Part shown: piece after piece, positions 54,054 to 63,576 of the stretch
How the letters are laid out: each line of letters starts with the position of its first letter
Numbering within the stretch: the first letter of the stretch is position 1
Assembly (NCBI GenBank): GCA_965204395.1
Contig: OZ241987.1
Span: 4,216,001 to 4,280,000 of the forward strand
Origin: Bin87 sp965204395
GTDB lineage: Bacteria > Chloroflexota > Dehalococcoidia > Lucifugimonadales > UBA3495
Direction: 5' to 3'
Length of the DNA stretch: 64,000 nt
Notes under the pieces: generated by a model
Databases searched by the model: none
The model's input: the letters and a program-made list of their open reading frames with translations, nothing else
What the model was told of the DNA's origin: nothing
Position numbers and translations under genes: made by a program

Positions 54054-55682
54054 TCACCGGCGAATCTGGATACCAGCCGCCTCGCGGTCAAAACAACCGG
54101 CGATCAGGTCTTCCCGTTCCTGCCGCAGCACGTCCTTGCGCACCCGCAAACTGGGTGTGCGGGGCAGTTCATCGCGGACTTCGATGTAGCGCGGCACTTT
54201 GAAGTAGGCCAGATTGTCGGCGCACCAGTAAACCACATCTTCCGGCTGCACCGTCTCGCCCGGACGGGGAGTGACGTACGCCTTGACTTCGTCCTCGCCC
54301 AGCTCGGACGGCACGGCGATGATGGCGCAGTCCAGCACCCGCTCATGGCGCTTGATGACGTCCTCAACCTCCTGGGAGGAGATATTTTCGCCGCGGCGGC
54401 GGATGACGTCTTTCTTGCGGTCGACGAAATAGAGGTAGTCGTCGTCATCGAGCCAGCCCAAATCGCCGGTGAACAGCCAACCGTCGCGCAGGGAGGTTTG
54501 GGTCTCGGTTTCGTTGCGCCAATATCCGGCCATGGTGGCGGGGTTGCGGATGGTGATTTCGCCCGGCGTGCCGTTGGGTACCGGGTCGCCGGCGTCGTCC
54601 ACGATGCGGACGGCGTTCTCGAAGGACGCATCGGGATGCTGGCGTGGCTGGCCGGATGAGTTTGGCCGGCGTTCGCCTCGGATGGTCTCGATGGTGCCGT
54701 AGCAGGTCTCGGTCATGCCGAATCCGACGATGATGTCCGTGCCGAACCGATTCTCAAAATCCGCGAGGAATTCGGGAGAGAAAGCAGGCGAGCCGTAGAA
54801 CAGTCTCACGGTGTTGTCGCGGTCGTCGGGCTGCGGGTCGTTTTTCGCCAGCACCGGCATCATCATGCCGATGAAGTTCACGACGGTGGCGCGGGCGTCC
54901 CGCACCTGCTGCCAGAACCGGGACGCGCTGAAACGGTCCTGCACGACGAGCGTGGCGCCCGACGCGAGGGTGCCCATGGTGCTGTAGTACTGGGCGTTGG
55001 CGTGGAAGTAGGGTAGGCAGGTGAAAAAACGGTCATCCGGGGTGGCTTGGGTCCACAACGCGAAACCCTGGCCGGCCGACACGTACATCTGGTGGGTGAC
55101 CTGCACTCCCTTGGGGTTGCCGGTAGTGCCCGACGTGTATTGCAGCATGGAGATGTCGGTGGGGGAAACCGGTGGCAGTTCCAGCATCGGCTCGGTGTCG
55201 GACAACAGCGCGCGGTAGTCCTGCCATCCATCGAGTGGCGTTCCGCCCACGAGCAGGCGGTGGCGAACACACGGCGCGATGTCAGCGGCCTGGGTAGCAA
55301 CATCGACCAAGTCCTGGTGCGCGACCAACGCGGACGCTTCGGCGTTATTCAGGATGTACGCCATCTCGTCGCGCCGGTACGCCGTATTGATGGTAACGGC
55401 GATGCCTCCGATGAGGGACAGGCCGAACCAAGTGTAAAGGACCTCCGGCACGTTTGGCAGGAACAGGCACACGCGGTCGCCGTGCCCGATGCCCAGAGAG
55501 CGAAACATGCCGGCTGCCTGCCGGCACCGGTCCATGAACTGACGGTAGGTAATCTGCTGACCGTCGATTTCAACGAACACCTTATCGGGATAAGCAGCGG
55601 TGACGACCTCAAGAAATTCGCCGAGAGATTTCTCCCAGGATCGGCGACCGGATAACGATTCCAGACCAAGAATGCTGCTCAT
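54054..55682 (-). CDS. AMP-forming acyl-CoA synthetase/ligase
   Basis: A 542-residue ANL-superfamily ligase: the P-loop YTSGTTGNPKGVQ, then FGMTETCYGTIETI, TGDLGWLDDDDYLYFVDRKKDVIRRRGENISSQEVED (parts), and a C-terminal Lys region. It forms an acyl-adenylate, then the CoA thioester; crotonobetaine/carnitine CoA-ligase-like by pattern. The DUF35/thiolase operon diverges from it. Confidence 0.9.
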   Translation of the reverse strand: MSSILGLESLSGRRSWEKSLGEFLEVVTAAYPDKVFVEIDGQQITYRQFMDRCRQAAGMFRSLGIGHGDRVCLFLPNVPEVLYTWFGLSLIGGIAVTINTAYRRDEMAYILNNAEASALVAHQDLVDVATQAADIAPCVRHRLLVGGTPLDGWQDYRALLSDTEPMLELPPVSPTDISMLQYTSGTTGNPKGVQVTHQMYVSAGQGFALWTQATPDDRFFTCLPYFHANAQYYSTMGTLASGATLVVQDRFSASRFWQQVRDARATVVNFIGMMMPVLAKNDPQPDDRDNTVRLFYGSPAFSPEFLADFENRFGTDIIVGFGMTETCYGTIETIRGERRPNSSGQPRQHPDASFENAVRIVDDAGDPVPNGTPGEITIRNPATMAGYWRNETETQTSLRDGWLFTGDLGWLDDDDYLYFVDRKKDVIRRRGENISSQEVEDVIKRHERVLDCAIIAVPSELGEDEVKAYVTPRPGETVQPEDVVYWCADNLAYFKVPRYIEVRDELPRTPSLRVRKDVLRQEREDLIAGCFDREAAGIQIRR

Positions 55683-55825
55683 GCGGATAACTCAATAGGT
55701 GCACCAAGTGAGAGATGAAAGCGGAATCACGCTAACACGCAGGGCCGGCACGGTCAATAGGCCCACTGCCGACGGGAGCCAACCGGACGATCCGGTACGT
55801 GACGCGGCGGGTTAGTGTTGTTGGC

Positions 55826-55878
55826 AACTCCACCAAGGTGGTGGGGAGTTTGACACCGTTCCGGGGCGCACTTAAACT
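55826..55878 (+). promoter_or_regulatory. Promoter with inverted repeat upstream of the DUF35-thiolase operon
   Basis: TTGACA (55850-55855), 17 bp, TAAACT (55873-55878). An inverted repeat AACTCC...GGAGTT (55826-55850) ends on the -35 and could be an operator. Confidence 0.55.
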
Positions 55879-55927
55879 TTCGGCAATTCCCCATTAGCCG
55901 GCCGCTTTCCGGCACTGTGAGTTACCC

Positions 55928-56338
55928 GTGCCCATCTCTGTCGATGAACGATGCCTTCGCCTAACCGGCGAAAACGGAACCTCCGGTACACTGCTGGGGA
56001 TGCGTTGCATGGATTGCGGGGTCGTTGTTTTCGGGCCGGCGACGTTCTGCCAGTCCTGCACGTCGCCTCGGTTGGAGGAGATCGAACTGGCCACGGACGG
56101 CGTTTTGTACAGCTACACCATCGTCAGAGTGCCGCCGCCCGGTTGGCCGGGGCCGGTTCCATACGTGCTCGGCGAGGTTGAATTGCCGGAGGGGCCGCAC
56201 GTGCTGGCCGAAGTGATCGAATGCGGGCACGACGCCCTGCGAGTCGGGATGGCCGTAACGCTGGCGTTGCAACCGGTATCCATGCCCGCGGTTCCCGATT
56301 CTGAGCGAGTGGTGTACAAGTGGCGCCCCGCGAAATAG
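55928..56338 (+). CDS. DUF35 OB-fold/zinc-ribbon protein
   Basis: A 136-residue protein with a zinc ribbon (MRCMDCGVVVFGPATFCQSC, C-x2-C-x13-C-x2-C, residues about 26-44) and an OB-fold part (LYSYTIVRVPPPGWPGPVPYVLGEVEL). DUF35 proteins partner with SCP2-type thiolases, channelling acyl-CoA. The start is GTG 55928 with no clear ribosome binding site. The thiolase gene follows by 25 bp. Confidence 0.88.
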   Translation: MPISVDERCLRLTGENGTSGTLLGMRCMDCGVVVFGPATFCQSCTSPRLEEIELATDGVLYSYTIVRVPPPGWPGPVPYVLGEVELPEGPHVLAEVIECGHDALRVGMAVTLALQPVSMPAVPDSERVVYKWRPAK

Positions 56339-56363
56339 ATGCCAAATTGAAAGGAGGATGGTG

Positions 56364-57518
56364 ATGACCCAGTTTCGGCCGGGCCGAGATGTTTACGTGG
56401 TCGGGGTGGGTTTGCACGCTTTCGGCCGTTTTCCGGAGCAGACCCTATCTGACCTAGCCCGCGATGCGGTGGTCGACGCGCTCAGGGATTCGGGGATCCC
56501 ATGGACGGCGATTCCCGTGGCGTATTTCGGGCACGTGTATTACCACGGAATGTCCGTAGGCGAGACCACGCTGGCGCAGTTGGGACTGACCGGCGTTCCC
56601 ATCATCAACGTGGAAAACGCCTGCTCCAGTGGGTCCACGGCTTTCTGGCAGGCGTATTGGGGCATCACCTCGGGGGTGTTCGATCTGGCGTTGGCGTTCG
56701 GCGCGGAGAAGGTTCCGGGCGGACCGGTGACCGTTACCGCCGAGAACAGTCCAGCCCGGTACATCGGCGGGGACCACATGATGGCCGGCTACGCGCTGCG
56801 CATGACCCGATACATGGAAGAGACGGGCGCGCCGCCCTCCGCGCTGGCCCAGGTGTCGGTGAAGGCGCGGCAGAACGCCTCGATGAATCCATACGCGCAC
56901 CGGAAGGACACCTACTCGGTGGAGGATGTGCTGAACTCGCGGCTGATCGCCGATCCGTTGACGTTGTACCAGTGCTGCCCCACCAGCGAAGGGGGAGCGG
57001 CGGCGGTGCTGTGCGCCGGGGATACGCTGGATTCCTATGGGGTTGACCGGAGCCGCGCGATCCGCATCGCGGCGGCGGCGCTAACGTCCGGGAACTACAA
57101 CGGACGGGGAAGCGACCACTCGGCGTTCAGCCCGTACCGCACGGAGCCGGCAGCCTTGCAAGCATACGAGATGGCAGGGATCGGGCCGGGGGACGTCGAC
57201 ATTGTCCAAGTCCATGACGCGGCGACCATAGGTGAATTGCAGCAGATTGAAGCACTGCAGTTATTCCCCTACGGGGAATCCTGGCAGGCCACGGTGGAGG
57301 GTCGCACCGCGTTGGCTGGCGATATTCCGGTGAATACGGATGGCGGGCTCTTGGCTATGGGCCACCCGTTCGGCGCATCCGGAATACGCATGGTGCACGA
57401 GACGGTGACGCAACTGCGGGGCGAAGCGGGCCCTCGTCAGGTGGAAAATCCTCGAGTTGGCGTCGCTCAGTGCTCGGGAGCGGGCGACGTCACCACCGTG
57501 CACATCCTGACTCGGTAG
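56364..57518 (+). CDS. Thiolase family protein (SCP2-type lipid-transfer thiolase)
   Basis: A 384-residue thiolase. The nucleophile is in NVENACSSGSTAFWQAYW (Cys near 83), the His region GGLLAMGHPFGASGIRM, and the closing QCSGAGDVTTVHIL. ATG 56364 fits AAAGGAGG at 56350-56357 better than the ATG at 56358. It likely cleaves or forms a 3-oxoacyl-CoA together with the DUF35 partner. Confidence 0.88.
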   Translation: MTQFRPGRDVYVVGVGLHAFGRFPEQTLSDLARDAVVDALRDSGIPWTAIPVAYFGHVYYHGMSVGETTLAQLGLTGVPIINVENACSSGSTAFWQAYWGITSGVFDLALAFGAEKVPGGPVTVTAENSPARYIGGDHMMAGYALRMTRYMEETGAPPSALAQVSVKARQNASMNPYAHRKDTYSVEDVLNSRLIADPLTLYQCCPTSEGGAAAVLCAGDTLDSYGVDRSRAIRIAAAALTSGNYNGRGSDHSAFSPYRTEPAALQAYEMAGIGPGDVDIVQVHDAATIGELQQIEALQLFPYGESWQATVEGRTALAGDIPVNTDGGLLAMGHPFGASGIRMVHETVTQLRGEAGPRQVENPRVGVAQCSGAGDVTTVHILTR

Positions 57519-57537
57519 GTTGTGGGTCGGCGCCGGA

Positions 57538-57822
57538 ATGGCCAACTACCTGATAATGGCCGCCATGAAAGGCCGGTTCATGTCGGAGATGGGCAACCTG
57601 TACGACAATTTCCAGATGCTTGGCTACGTGGAGGGCGTATCGCCGTTTGACGCGGTGGCGGCCTTTTTTGACCAGCCCAAGTTTCCCATCGTGTGGGCCG
57701 ACGTGGAATACATGTGGGCCGAACGGTTGGCCGATGACCCGTCCACAGGCCATCACGGGGAGTACGAAAAGGTGTACATAGCGACGCTGCGGGAACGCTG
57801 GGAAGGAAGCTCGCGCAACTGA
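57538..57822 (+). CDS. Small protein of unknown function, 94 residues
   Basis: The product starts MANYLIMAAMKGRFMSEMGNLYDNFQMLGYVEG and is mixed in composition (Tyr, Trp and acidic residues; AAFFDQPKFPIVWADVEYMWAERLADDPS). It has no membrane segment. I do not recognise a family. It lies 19 bp after the thiolase gene on the same strand and is followed by a strong hairpin, so it is probably the third gene of that operon. TTG 57520 would add six residues. Confidence 0.6.
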   Translation: MANYLIMAAMKGRFMSEMGNLYDNFQMLGYVEGVSPFDAVAAFFDQPKFPIVWADVEYMWAERLADDPSTGHHGEYEKVYIATLRERWEGSSRN

Positions 57823-57824
57823 AA

Positions 57825-57848
57825 AGGGGCGGATTCGCATCCGCCCCT
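57825..57848. terminator. Hairpin between convergent genes
   Basis: AGGGGCGGAT (57825-57834) and ATCCGCCCCT (57839-57848) are perfect 10-bp arms around TCGC, between the 94-residue gene and the convergent aldolase gene. Only a short AAAA precedes it. Confidence 0.65.
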
Positions 57849-57868
57849 AACGATTTCTTGGGCAGCGG

Positions 57869-58651
57869 TCAGACCGTGGCGGCTTTGTTCCGCAGACGGG
57901 AGAACTCGGTCCGGAATCCTTCCGCCAGAGCCCGGCGATCGGTGCCGTGCAGGACGAAACGGGCGCCCTGTTCGATCCAATACTCGGACAGTTCGGGAGT
58001 CTGGTGGTGTACCAGGGTGGGTATGCCGCGAGCTTCGCACTTGTCGATGATGCCCTTGACGGTGGTCTTGTAGATCTCCTGGCCGTAGTCGTCGGGGACG
58101 CCCAGGGAGATGCTCATGTCGTTAGGGCCCACGAAAATCGCGTCGATGTGAGGAACGTCAAGGATGGCGTCCAGATTATCGACGGCGGCCTGGCTTTCGA
58201 TGCCGATGATGCAGATGTTGTTTCGGTTGCGCGCCTCCAAGTAGTCGCGGCTGGAGTCGCTGGGGAATCCGCCAGACTCCAGCGCCTCCTCGGCTGCCGC
58301 GCCCTTGAGGGGGCGGAACTTGGCGGCTTTGACGACTTCTCGCACATGATCCACGGTTTCGCAGTAGGGGGCCAGGATGCCCTGGGCGCCGGCGTCGATG
58401 GCCATAGTTACGTAATGGGAATCGGGGATGGGGATGCGAACGATGGGAACTACGCTGATGGTGCCGAACATGGTGAGGTAGTCCCCAAGTTCGCCGCGAC
58501 TGCGGGGGCTGTGCTCAGTGTCAATGATGACGTAGTCCAGGCCCACGTCGTCGAGGATGGGGATCCACCGGGGGCTCCGGTTGATGCTGATCATTGTGCC
58601 GAAGATGCGGCCACCTTGTTTGAGAGTGTTTTTGAGATCCGCGCCGCTCAT
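57869..58651 (-). CDS. HpcH/HpaI-type aldolase
   Basis: A 260-residue TIM-barrel aldolase: FGTMISINRSPRWIPILDDVGLDYVIIDTEHSPRS (parts), the metal-site Glu in IGIESQAAVDNLDAI, and IFVGPNDMSISLG with Asp. Relatives split 2,4-dihydroxy-hept-2-enedioate or related hydroxy-keto acids to pyruvate or related products. The substrate is not defined. Confidence 0.88.
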   Translation of the reverse strand: MSGADLKNTLKQGGRIFGTMISINRSPRWIPILDDVGLDYVIIDTEHSPRSRGELGDYLTMFGTISVVPIVRIPIPDSHYVTMAIDAGAQGILAPYCETVDHVREVVKAAKFRPLKGAAAEEALESGGFPSDSSRDYLEARNRNNICIIGIESQAAVDNLDAILDVPHIDAIFVGPNDMSISLGVPDDYGQEIYKTTVKGIIDKCEARGIPTLVHHQTPELSEYWIEQGARFVLHGTDRRALAEGFRTEFSRLRNKAATV

Positions 58652-58832
58652 AGAGATTGACTCTCCTTGCTGTCAGTGTTGGGATGGCCCGCCGGTTTCT
58701 GGCGGTCGGGCGAGTATAGCACGGAGCACTGCTGACTTCCGGGTCCAACCGATCTCGTTATCGTTATGCTACACTTGCGTTGGAAATTGTAGTCAAAGCG
58801 CAATAATTCGCAGCAAATCCAAAGGAAACAGT

Positions 58833-59978
58833 TTGCCTGACCGGTACCGATATATCAGCGAGCAAGGGGAATGGGACGACGTCGCGGCGGAGTTGGCACA
58901 CTCGCCACGGCTGGCGTTGGACACGGAACGGAATGGTCGCTACGCGTACCGGGAACGTATCTGCCTGATACAGATATCAGACGGCAAACAGACCTTACTG
59001 CTTGACCCACTGGCCGTGGACGATCTGACGGCGCTGGGGCGAATCCTGGATGATGACTCGGTGGTCAAGGCGCTGCACGGGTCCGAAGAGGACATCCGGT
59101 TCTTCGATCGGGATTTCGGCTTCACGGTCAGCAATCTGTTTGACACTGGTATGGCGGCCCGTTTCCTGGGTGTCGGCAGACCCAACCTGGGGGCGGTGCT
59201 GGAGGAATTCTGCGGCGTGGCGATTCCCAAAGACCGCAAGATGCAGATGTCGCACTGGGGACTGAGGCCCCTGCCGAGGGCGGCCCTCGACTACGCAGCC
59301 AGCGACGTGCATCACCTTTTGACGCTGGTGGACGAGCTCGATTACCAGTTGGCGAAAACCGGCCGGCAAGAATGGGTGCGCGAAGAGTGCGACCGAATCA
59401 GCGCGCTCAGGTTTCCGCCCGAGGAGCCGCTTGATACCGCTTTCCGCCGAGTGAAAGGCTGGGATTCGCTGAACCCGCGCCAGATGGCGGTGCTCCGAGA
59501 ACTGTACGCTTTTCGGGACGGCAAAGCATGCGCGTGGGATCTCCCGATGCACCAGGTGTCAAGCAACGACGACCTGCTGACACTGGCGCAAAGCGACGGA
59601 CTATTGCCCCTGGGAGTAGGCGGCATGCTGGCGGTCCGGTGTTCCGGCGAACTTGCGGAAGCGATCCAGCGAGCGATAGACGGCCCGGAGGCTCCCAAGC
59701 CGGACCGAGGCGAACCGCCGTCGGATCACTGGTCGCCGGCTAGCCGGGATCGGCTGAAATCACTGAAGCGATGGCGCGGCATGGTCTCGAACGAACTCGG
59801 TATCGCGGTCAGCCACGTCTGGCCCACGCCGAGCCTGGAACGGATCGCGCTCCGGCCGGAACTCGCGAAACGGGAACTGGCCGGCGGCGACGGGGAGGTC
59901 CGACGTTGGCAAACGGCCGAGTTCGGAGACGAACTGGTTTCCCTGGTGACTGACTGGGAAGAGGCTGAATTCCGTTAG
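58833..59978 (+). CDS. rnd: Ribonuclease D
   Basis: A 381-residue protein. The DEDD exonuclease core shows LALDTERNGRYAY (Asp-x-Glu), ALHGSEEDIRFFDRDF and the DEDDy-type YAASDVHHLL. An HRDC domain follows at about residues 205-285 (WDSLNPRQMAVLRELYAFRDG). It trims tRNA and other RNA 3' ends. The start is TTG 58833, with AAAGGAAA upstream; the frame open to 58557 is antisense to the aldolase. Confidence 0.9.
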   Translation: MPDRYRYISEQGEWDDVAAELAHSPRLALDTERNGRYAYRERICLIQISDGKQTLLLDPLAVDDLTALGRILDDDSVVKALHGSEEDIRFFDRDFGFTVSNLFDTGMAARFLGVGRPNLGAVLEEFCGVAIPKDRKMQMSHWGLRPLPRAALDYAASDVHHLLTLVDELDYQLAKTGRQEWVREECDRISALRFPPEEPLDTAFRRVKGWDSLNPRQMAVLRELYAFRDGKACAWDLPMHQVSSNDDLLTLAQSDGLLPLGVGGMLAVRCSGELAEAIQRAIDGPEAPKPDRGEPPSDHWSPASRDRLKSLKRWRGMVSNELGIAVSHVWPTPSLERIALRPELAKRELAGGDGEVRRWQTAEFGDELVSLVTDWEEAEFR

Positions 59979-59988
59979 CGCTCGAACA

Positions 59989-61071
59989 TCAGGCGCCGAA
60001 GGTCATCAACTCCTCGCAGAAGCGGGCGGTGTTTACCAAATCCGGTATGACGACGTACTCGTCGATGGTGTGCATCAGGTTCGTGGCCATTCCCACGACC
60101 ACGCTCTCGATGCCGTTGAGCCGGAATACGTTGCCGTCAGTACCGCCGCCAGAGGGCTGGATGTTCGGCTGCAACCCCATGTCGCGCATGACGCGCGTCA
60201 CCAACTGGGCCGTGGCCTCGTTGGGGTCAAGACGGTACATCTGGAACATCATCTCCAGGTTCTCGGTAATCTCGGCATCGGTGTAACGGGCGCGGATGGC
60301 GCTGACGGAGTTGAGCAACTGTATGCGCAGGAGTTCCAGCGACTCCATGTTCATGCTGCGGAATTCACCGGTGATGGATGCCTCGGACGGGACCGCGTTG
60401 CGCACCGTTCCCCCGGTGATGGTCGCCACGTTGAACGTGGTCTCCTGATCGATGCGTCCCTGTGGAAGTTGCGCGATCAGGTCGGTGGCGATTTTGATGG
60501 CGGACAGGCCCTTTTCAGGCTCAACGCCGGCGTGGGCGCCGCGGCCGCGCACGTTGATGTCGAACGCCATATAGGTGGGACTGGCGCCGGTGATGGTGTT
60601 GACCGGGCCGTTGCCATCGAACACCACGGCCTCCGTGCCGCGTATCATGGAGAAGTCTAGGTTGGAGGCGCCCACGAGTCCGATCTCCTCCCCACGGGTG
60701 AAAATCACCTCCAGAGGTCGGCGGGGCCGACCGTCCTCTTTGACTGACTCCAGGGCCTCCAGGATAGCCGCCACGCCGGCCTTGCAGTCGCCGCCGAGGA
60801 TTGTGTTGCCGTCCGAGGTGATGCGATCTCCCACCACCTGGGGCTTGATGCTCCGGCCCGGGTCGACCGTGTCCATGTGGGCGGAAAGGATCAGGGGCCG
60901 GTCGCCGTCCTCGCGGGCGATCACGTTACCGTGGTCGTCGCGGCCAACGTGGAAGCCAAGTTTGCTCAGTCTTTCGGAGACGTGGAGGGCGACATCCCAT
61001 TCCTCACCGGACGGACTGTCAATTCGCACCAAATCGCTGAAATCATTGACCATTCGTTCCTGGTTGGGCAT
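59989..61071 (-). CDS. M20 family metallopeptidase (PepT/ArgE-like)
   Basis: A 360-residue metallopeptidase: ILSAHMDTVDPG (HxD), ILGGDCKAGVAAILEAL, TRGEEIGLVGAS (Glu-Glu) and PSGGGTDGNVFRLNGIESVVVG. The second ligand region usually reads DGKAG; here it is DCKAG. It is an aminopeptidase-like di-zinc enzyme with unknown substrate. ATG 61071 follows GAGGTG. It is convergent with the RNase D gene. Confidence 0.85.
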   Translation of the reverse strand: MPNQERMVNDFSDLVRIDSPSGEEWDVALHVSERLSKLGFHVGRDDHGNVIAREDGDRPLILSAHMDTVDPGRSIKPQVVGDRITSDGNTILGGDCKAGVAAILEALESVKEDGRPRRPLEVIFTRGEEIGLVGASNLDFSMIRGTEAVVFDGNGPVNTITGASPTYMAFDINVRGRGAHAGVEPEKGLSAIKIATDLIAQLPQGRIDQETTFNVATITGGTVRNAVPSEASITGEFRSMNMESLELLRIQLLNSVSAIRARYTDAEITENLEMMFQMYRLDPNEATAQLVTRVMRDMGLQPNIQPSGGGTDGNVFRLNGIESVVVGMATNLMHTIDEYVVIPDLVNTARFCEELMTFGA

Positions 61072-61156
61072 GGGACACCTCAAAGATGGCGGCAGGGGAT
61101 ACTGGTTGCCTATTATAACGTAGGTTATTAGAATCAACATTTGCTACGAGCAGGTT

Positions 61157-61612
61157 ATGGGAATACGCACAGCCAACACTTCCGACGCGCCGACCATCGC
61201 GCGGTTCAACGCCGCCATGGCGTTGGAATCGGAATCTATCGAACTGGACATGGGCGTGCTGACTGCCGGCGTACAGGCCGCGCTTTCAGACCCGGGCAAA
61301 GCGTTCTATCTGATCTCGGAGACGGACGGCGTGCCCGTGGGCCAGTTGATGGTGACTTTTGAGTGGAGCGATTGGCGAAACGGGTGGATCTGGTGGATCC
61401 AGTCGGTGTACGTGGAGCCGGAGCACAGGCGTAAGGGCGTTTATAGCGGGCTGTACCAAAGGTTGCAGGAATTGGCTGCGGAACGGGGCGACATTCGCGG
61501 GATACGACTCTACGTGATGCGCGAAAACGACAACGCCAAACGCACCTATGAATCACTGGGAATGCACCACTCCGAGTACGACCTTTACGAGACCGAATTG
61601 GGTCCCGTGTAG
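61157..61612 (+). CDS. GNAT family N-acetyltransferase
   Basis: A 151-residue acetyltransferase with motif A QSVYVEPEHRRKGVYSGLYQRL, then GIRLYVMRENDNAKRTYESLGM, typical of Gcn5-related N-acetyltransferases. It transfers acetyl from acetyl-CoA to an amine of an unknown acceptor. The TPR gene follows 15 bp later. Confidence 0.88.
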   Translation: MGIRTANTSDAPTIARFNAAMALESESIELDMGVLTAGVQAALSDPGKAFYLISETDGVPVGQLMVTFEWSDWRNGWIWWIQSVYVEPEHRRKGVYSGLYQRLQELAAERGDIRGIRLYVMRENDNAKRTYESLGMHHSEYDLYETELGPV

Positions 61613-61627
61613 AACTAGAAAATCGCG

Positions 61628-62680
61628 ATGGCTGGAGATTTACCCACAGAATTTCACTATACGGCGCGGGGGCAACTGGCGCTGAGGGCGGGCCAGTTGG
61701 GCGCGGCGATTCAGGATTTCAACAGCGCGCTGGAATTGAACGACGAGTTCGCGCCAGCCTACTATTATCGCGGTCTGGCCTATCGGAATGCCGGCGACCT
61801 GAACCGGGCGGTGGCGGACTACACGCGGGCGATCGTAGCTGACCCGGACTATCCGGTGCCGTACTATGCGCGGGGCGTTGTGCGCCGGCACCTGGGCTAC
61901 TATGAGGATGCCATCAGCGACTACACCTCGGCCATTGAGTTGGAGCCGGACGACGCCGACTACTACTACGCCCGGGGCGTCGCCAGAATATCGTTGAGCA
62001 GGTACCAGGACGCGATCGAGGATTTCCGGGCCTGCATCCGGATCAACCCGGATCACGCCAACGCTCAATACAATCTGGGCATCGCTCACCGGGATCTCGG
62101 CGACCGGGACACGGCATTGACGTTTTACAACCGGGCCATCGAACTGCGACCTACCGAGCCGGACTACCTCTACGCTCGCGGCAACCTTTACAGCGACCGA
62201 CGCGATTACGTCGCTGCCATTGCAGACTATGACGCGGCGATCGCCGTGGTTCCAACGTTTGCCAACGCGCTGTACAACCGTGGTATCGCGCGCCGCAACC
62301 AAGGCGATCCCACAGCAGCCATCGGGGATTTCGACACGGCGCAGGCGTGCGGGATGGACACCGCTACGCTGTATCACAACCGAGGGGTCGCGCACGCGGA
62401 TCTGGGCGACCACCAGACAGCCATGGCGCAGTACCGGGAGGCCATCGAGCGGGATGACAAGCTGGCGGGAGTGTGGCTGTCGGTGGGGAACTCCCGCTGC
62501 GCTCTCGGAGATTTCGGTGGCGGCGTAGAAGCCTTCGACAAGGCGTTGGAATTGAACCCGAGGCTGGCTGAGGCATATCGCGGGCGAGGCTTGGCGAGGC
62601 GGGAGTTGGGCGACGAGGAAACGGCGGCGGCAGACCTGTTGGAGTACACACGGCTGACAACGGCGCGCAACGATGGCTAG
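61628..62680 (+). CDS. TPR repeat protein
   Basis: A 350-residue protein of about ten tandem tetratricopeptide repeats running over nearly the whole length, each like AYYYRGLAYRNAGDLNRAVADYTRAI. No signal peptide or enzymatic domain is visible. TPRs mediate protein-protein binding. The stop overlaps the start of the next gene by 8 bp. Confidence 0.9.
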   Translation: MAGDLPTEFHYTARGQLALRAGQLGAAIQDFNSALELNDEFAPAYYYRGLAYRNAGDLNRAVADYTRAIVADPDYPVPYYARGVVRRHLGYYEDAISDYTSAIELEPDDADYYYARGVARISLSRYQDAIEDFRACIRINPDHANAQYNLGIAHRDLGDRDTALTFYNRAIELRPTEPDYLYARGNLYSDRRDYVAAIADYDAAIAVVPTFANALYNRGIARRNQGDPTAAIGDFDTAQACGMDTATLYHNRGVAHADLGDHQTAMAQYREAIERDDKLAGVWLSVGNSRCALGDFGGGVEAFDKALELNPRLAEAYRGRGLARRELGDEETAAADLLEYTRLTTARNDG

Positions 62681-63509
62681 TCCGAAGTTTCACGGCGTGG
62701 CGGCCGGCGAGCAGTTGGGCAACCTGGAATACCTGATCGACCACTCCGTGGTTTTGGAGCATCAGGGGTTGGTTGGCGAGTCGTCCGTTTACGCGAACCT
62801 GATTGCTGATGACTGTGTTGCCATGGCGGCGGCTAGGTTCGGCGACTTGGATTTGAGTGTGGTTTGGCGCAGGTTCGATTTTCTGCGGCCCCCGGTTCCG
62901 GGTCGTCGGATACAGGCCGGAGGGTGGCTCAAGGAAATCAGAGAGACCGAAGATCAACCGTGGCTCAGGATTTCGGCTTTCGCCGTGGATGAGATAGGCA
63001 CAGAGATCCTCAGGTCGGAGGCGGCGCTCACAACGAGTCGCATCAAAGTCGGGTTAGCACGGTCGGTACCTGACGGGTTTCGCAGGTCAGCCGATTCAGC
63101 AGGACGCGGTTTCGATGGACGAGTGGGAGAAACTTTATCCCTTGGCGAGTGGGTGGTCCCGGCCAGAGAGCCTTTCGCAGAGTACCGAAAGGTGCGAGCC
63201 GACATTTCCGGTCAAGGCCATCAGGGCGAACACAACGGAACCACGCTACTCCTGGCGGGCTGGCTAGAGGGTCGGATCGGGCGGATTTTCGGGGATGATT
63301 TCCGGTGGGGCGGGCGGCTTTCGTTGGCCTACCACGTCCCTATTGCGCCAGGGCGTGCGGTCACGGCGGACGCAGTGGTGATCGAGCGAGACTGTGATTA
63401 CAGCGGGGTTTCTACGGTCAGGCTGTACGTGGGCGCATGGGGCCAATGTAACGAACGAATCGCTACAGGCTATGCGTCTGTTAGCATACCCAGCCCGCGA
63501 TTGCTCTGA
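62673..63509 (+). CDS. Hotdog-fold (MaoC/thioesterase-like) protein
   Basis: A 278-residue protein seemingly with two hotdog-fold halves (about 10-125 and 155-275): VVWRRFDFLRPPVPGRRIQAGG in the first, and LAYHVPIAPGRAVTADAVVI in the second. Similar proteins are acyl-CoA hydratases or thioesterases. I see no clear MaoC-type D-x4-H dyad, so the enzymatic class is a guess. It overlaps the TPR gene by 8 bp. Confidence 0.55.
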   Translation: MASPKFHGVAAGEQLGNLEYLIDHSVVLEHQGLVGESSVYANLIADDCVAMAAARFGDLDLSVVWRRFDFLRPPVPGRRIQAGGWLKEIRETEDQPWLRISAFAVDEIGTEILRSEAALTTSRIKVGLARSVPDGFRRSADSAGRGFDGRVGETLSLGEWVVPAREPFAEYRKVRADISGQGHQGEHNGTTLLLAGWLEGRIGRIFGDDFRWGGRLSLAYHVPIAPGRAVTADAVVIERDCDYSGVSTVRLYVGAWGQCNERIATGYASVSIPSPRLL

Positions 63510-63576
63510 CATCCCGAGCGCCTCCAACCGACGCAAATATTACCGTCCTGCTATCGCCGTTCCGCGAGGAGGAACT

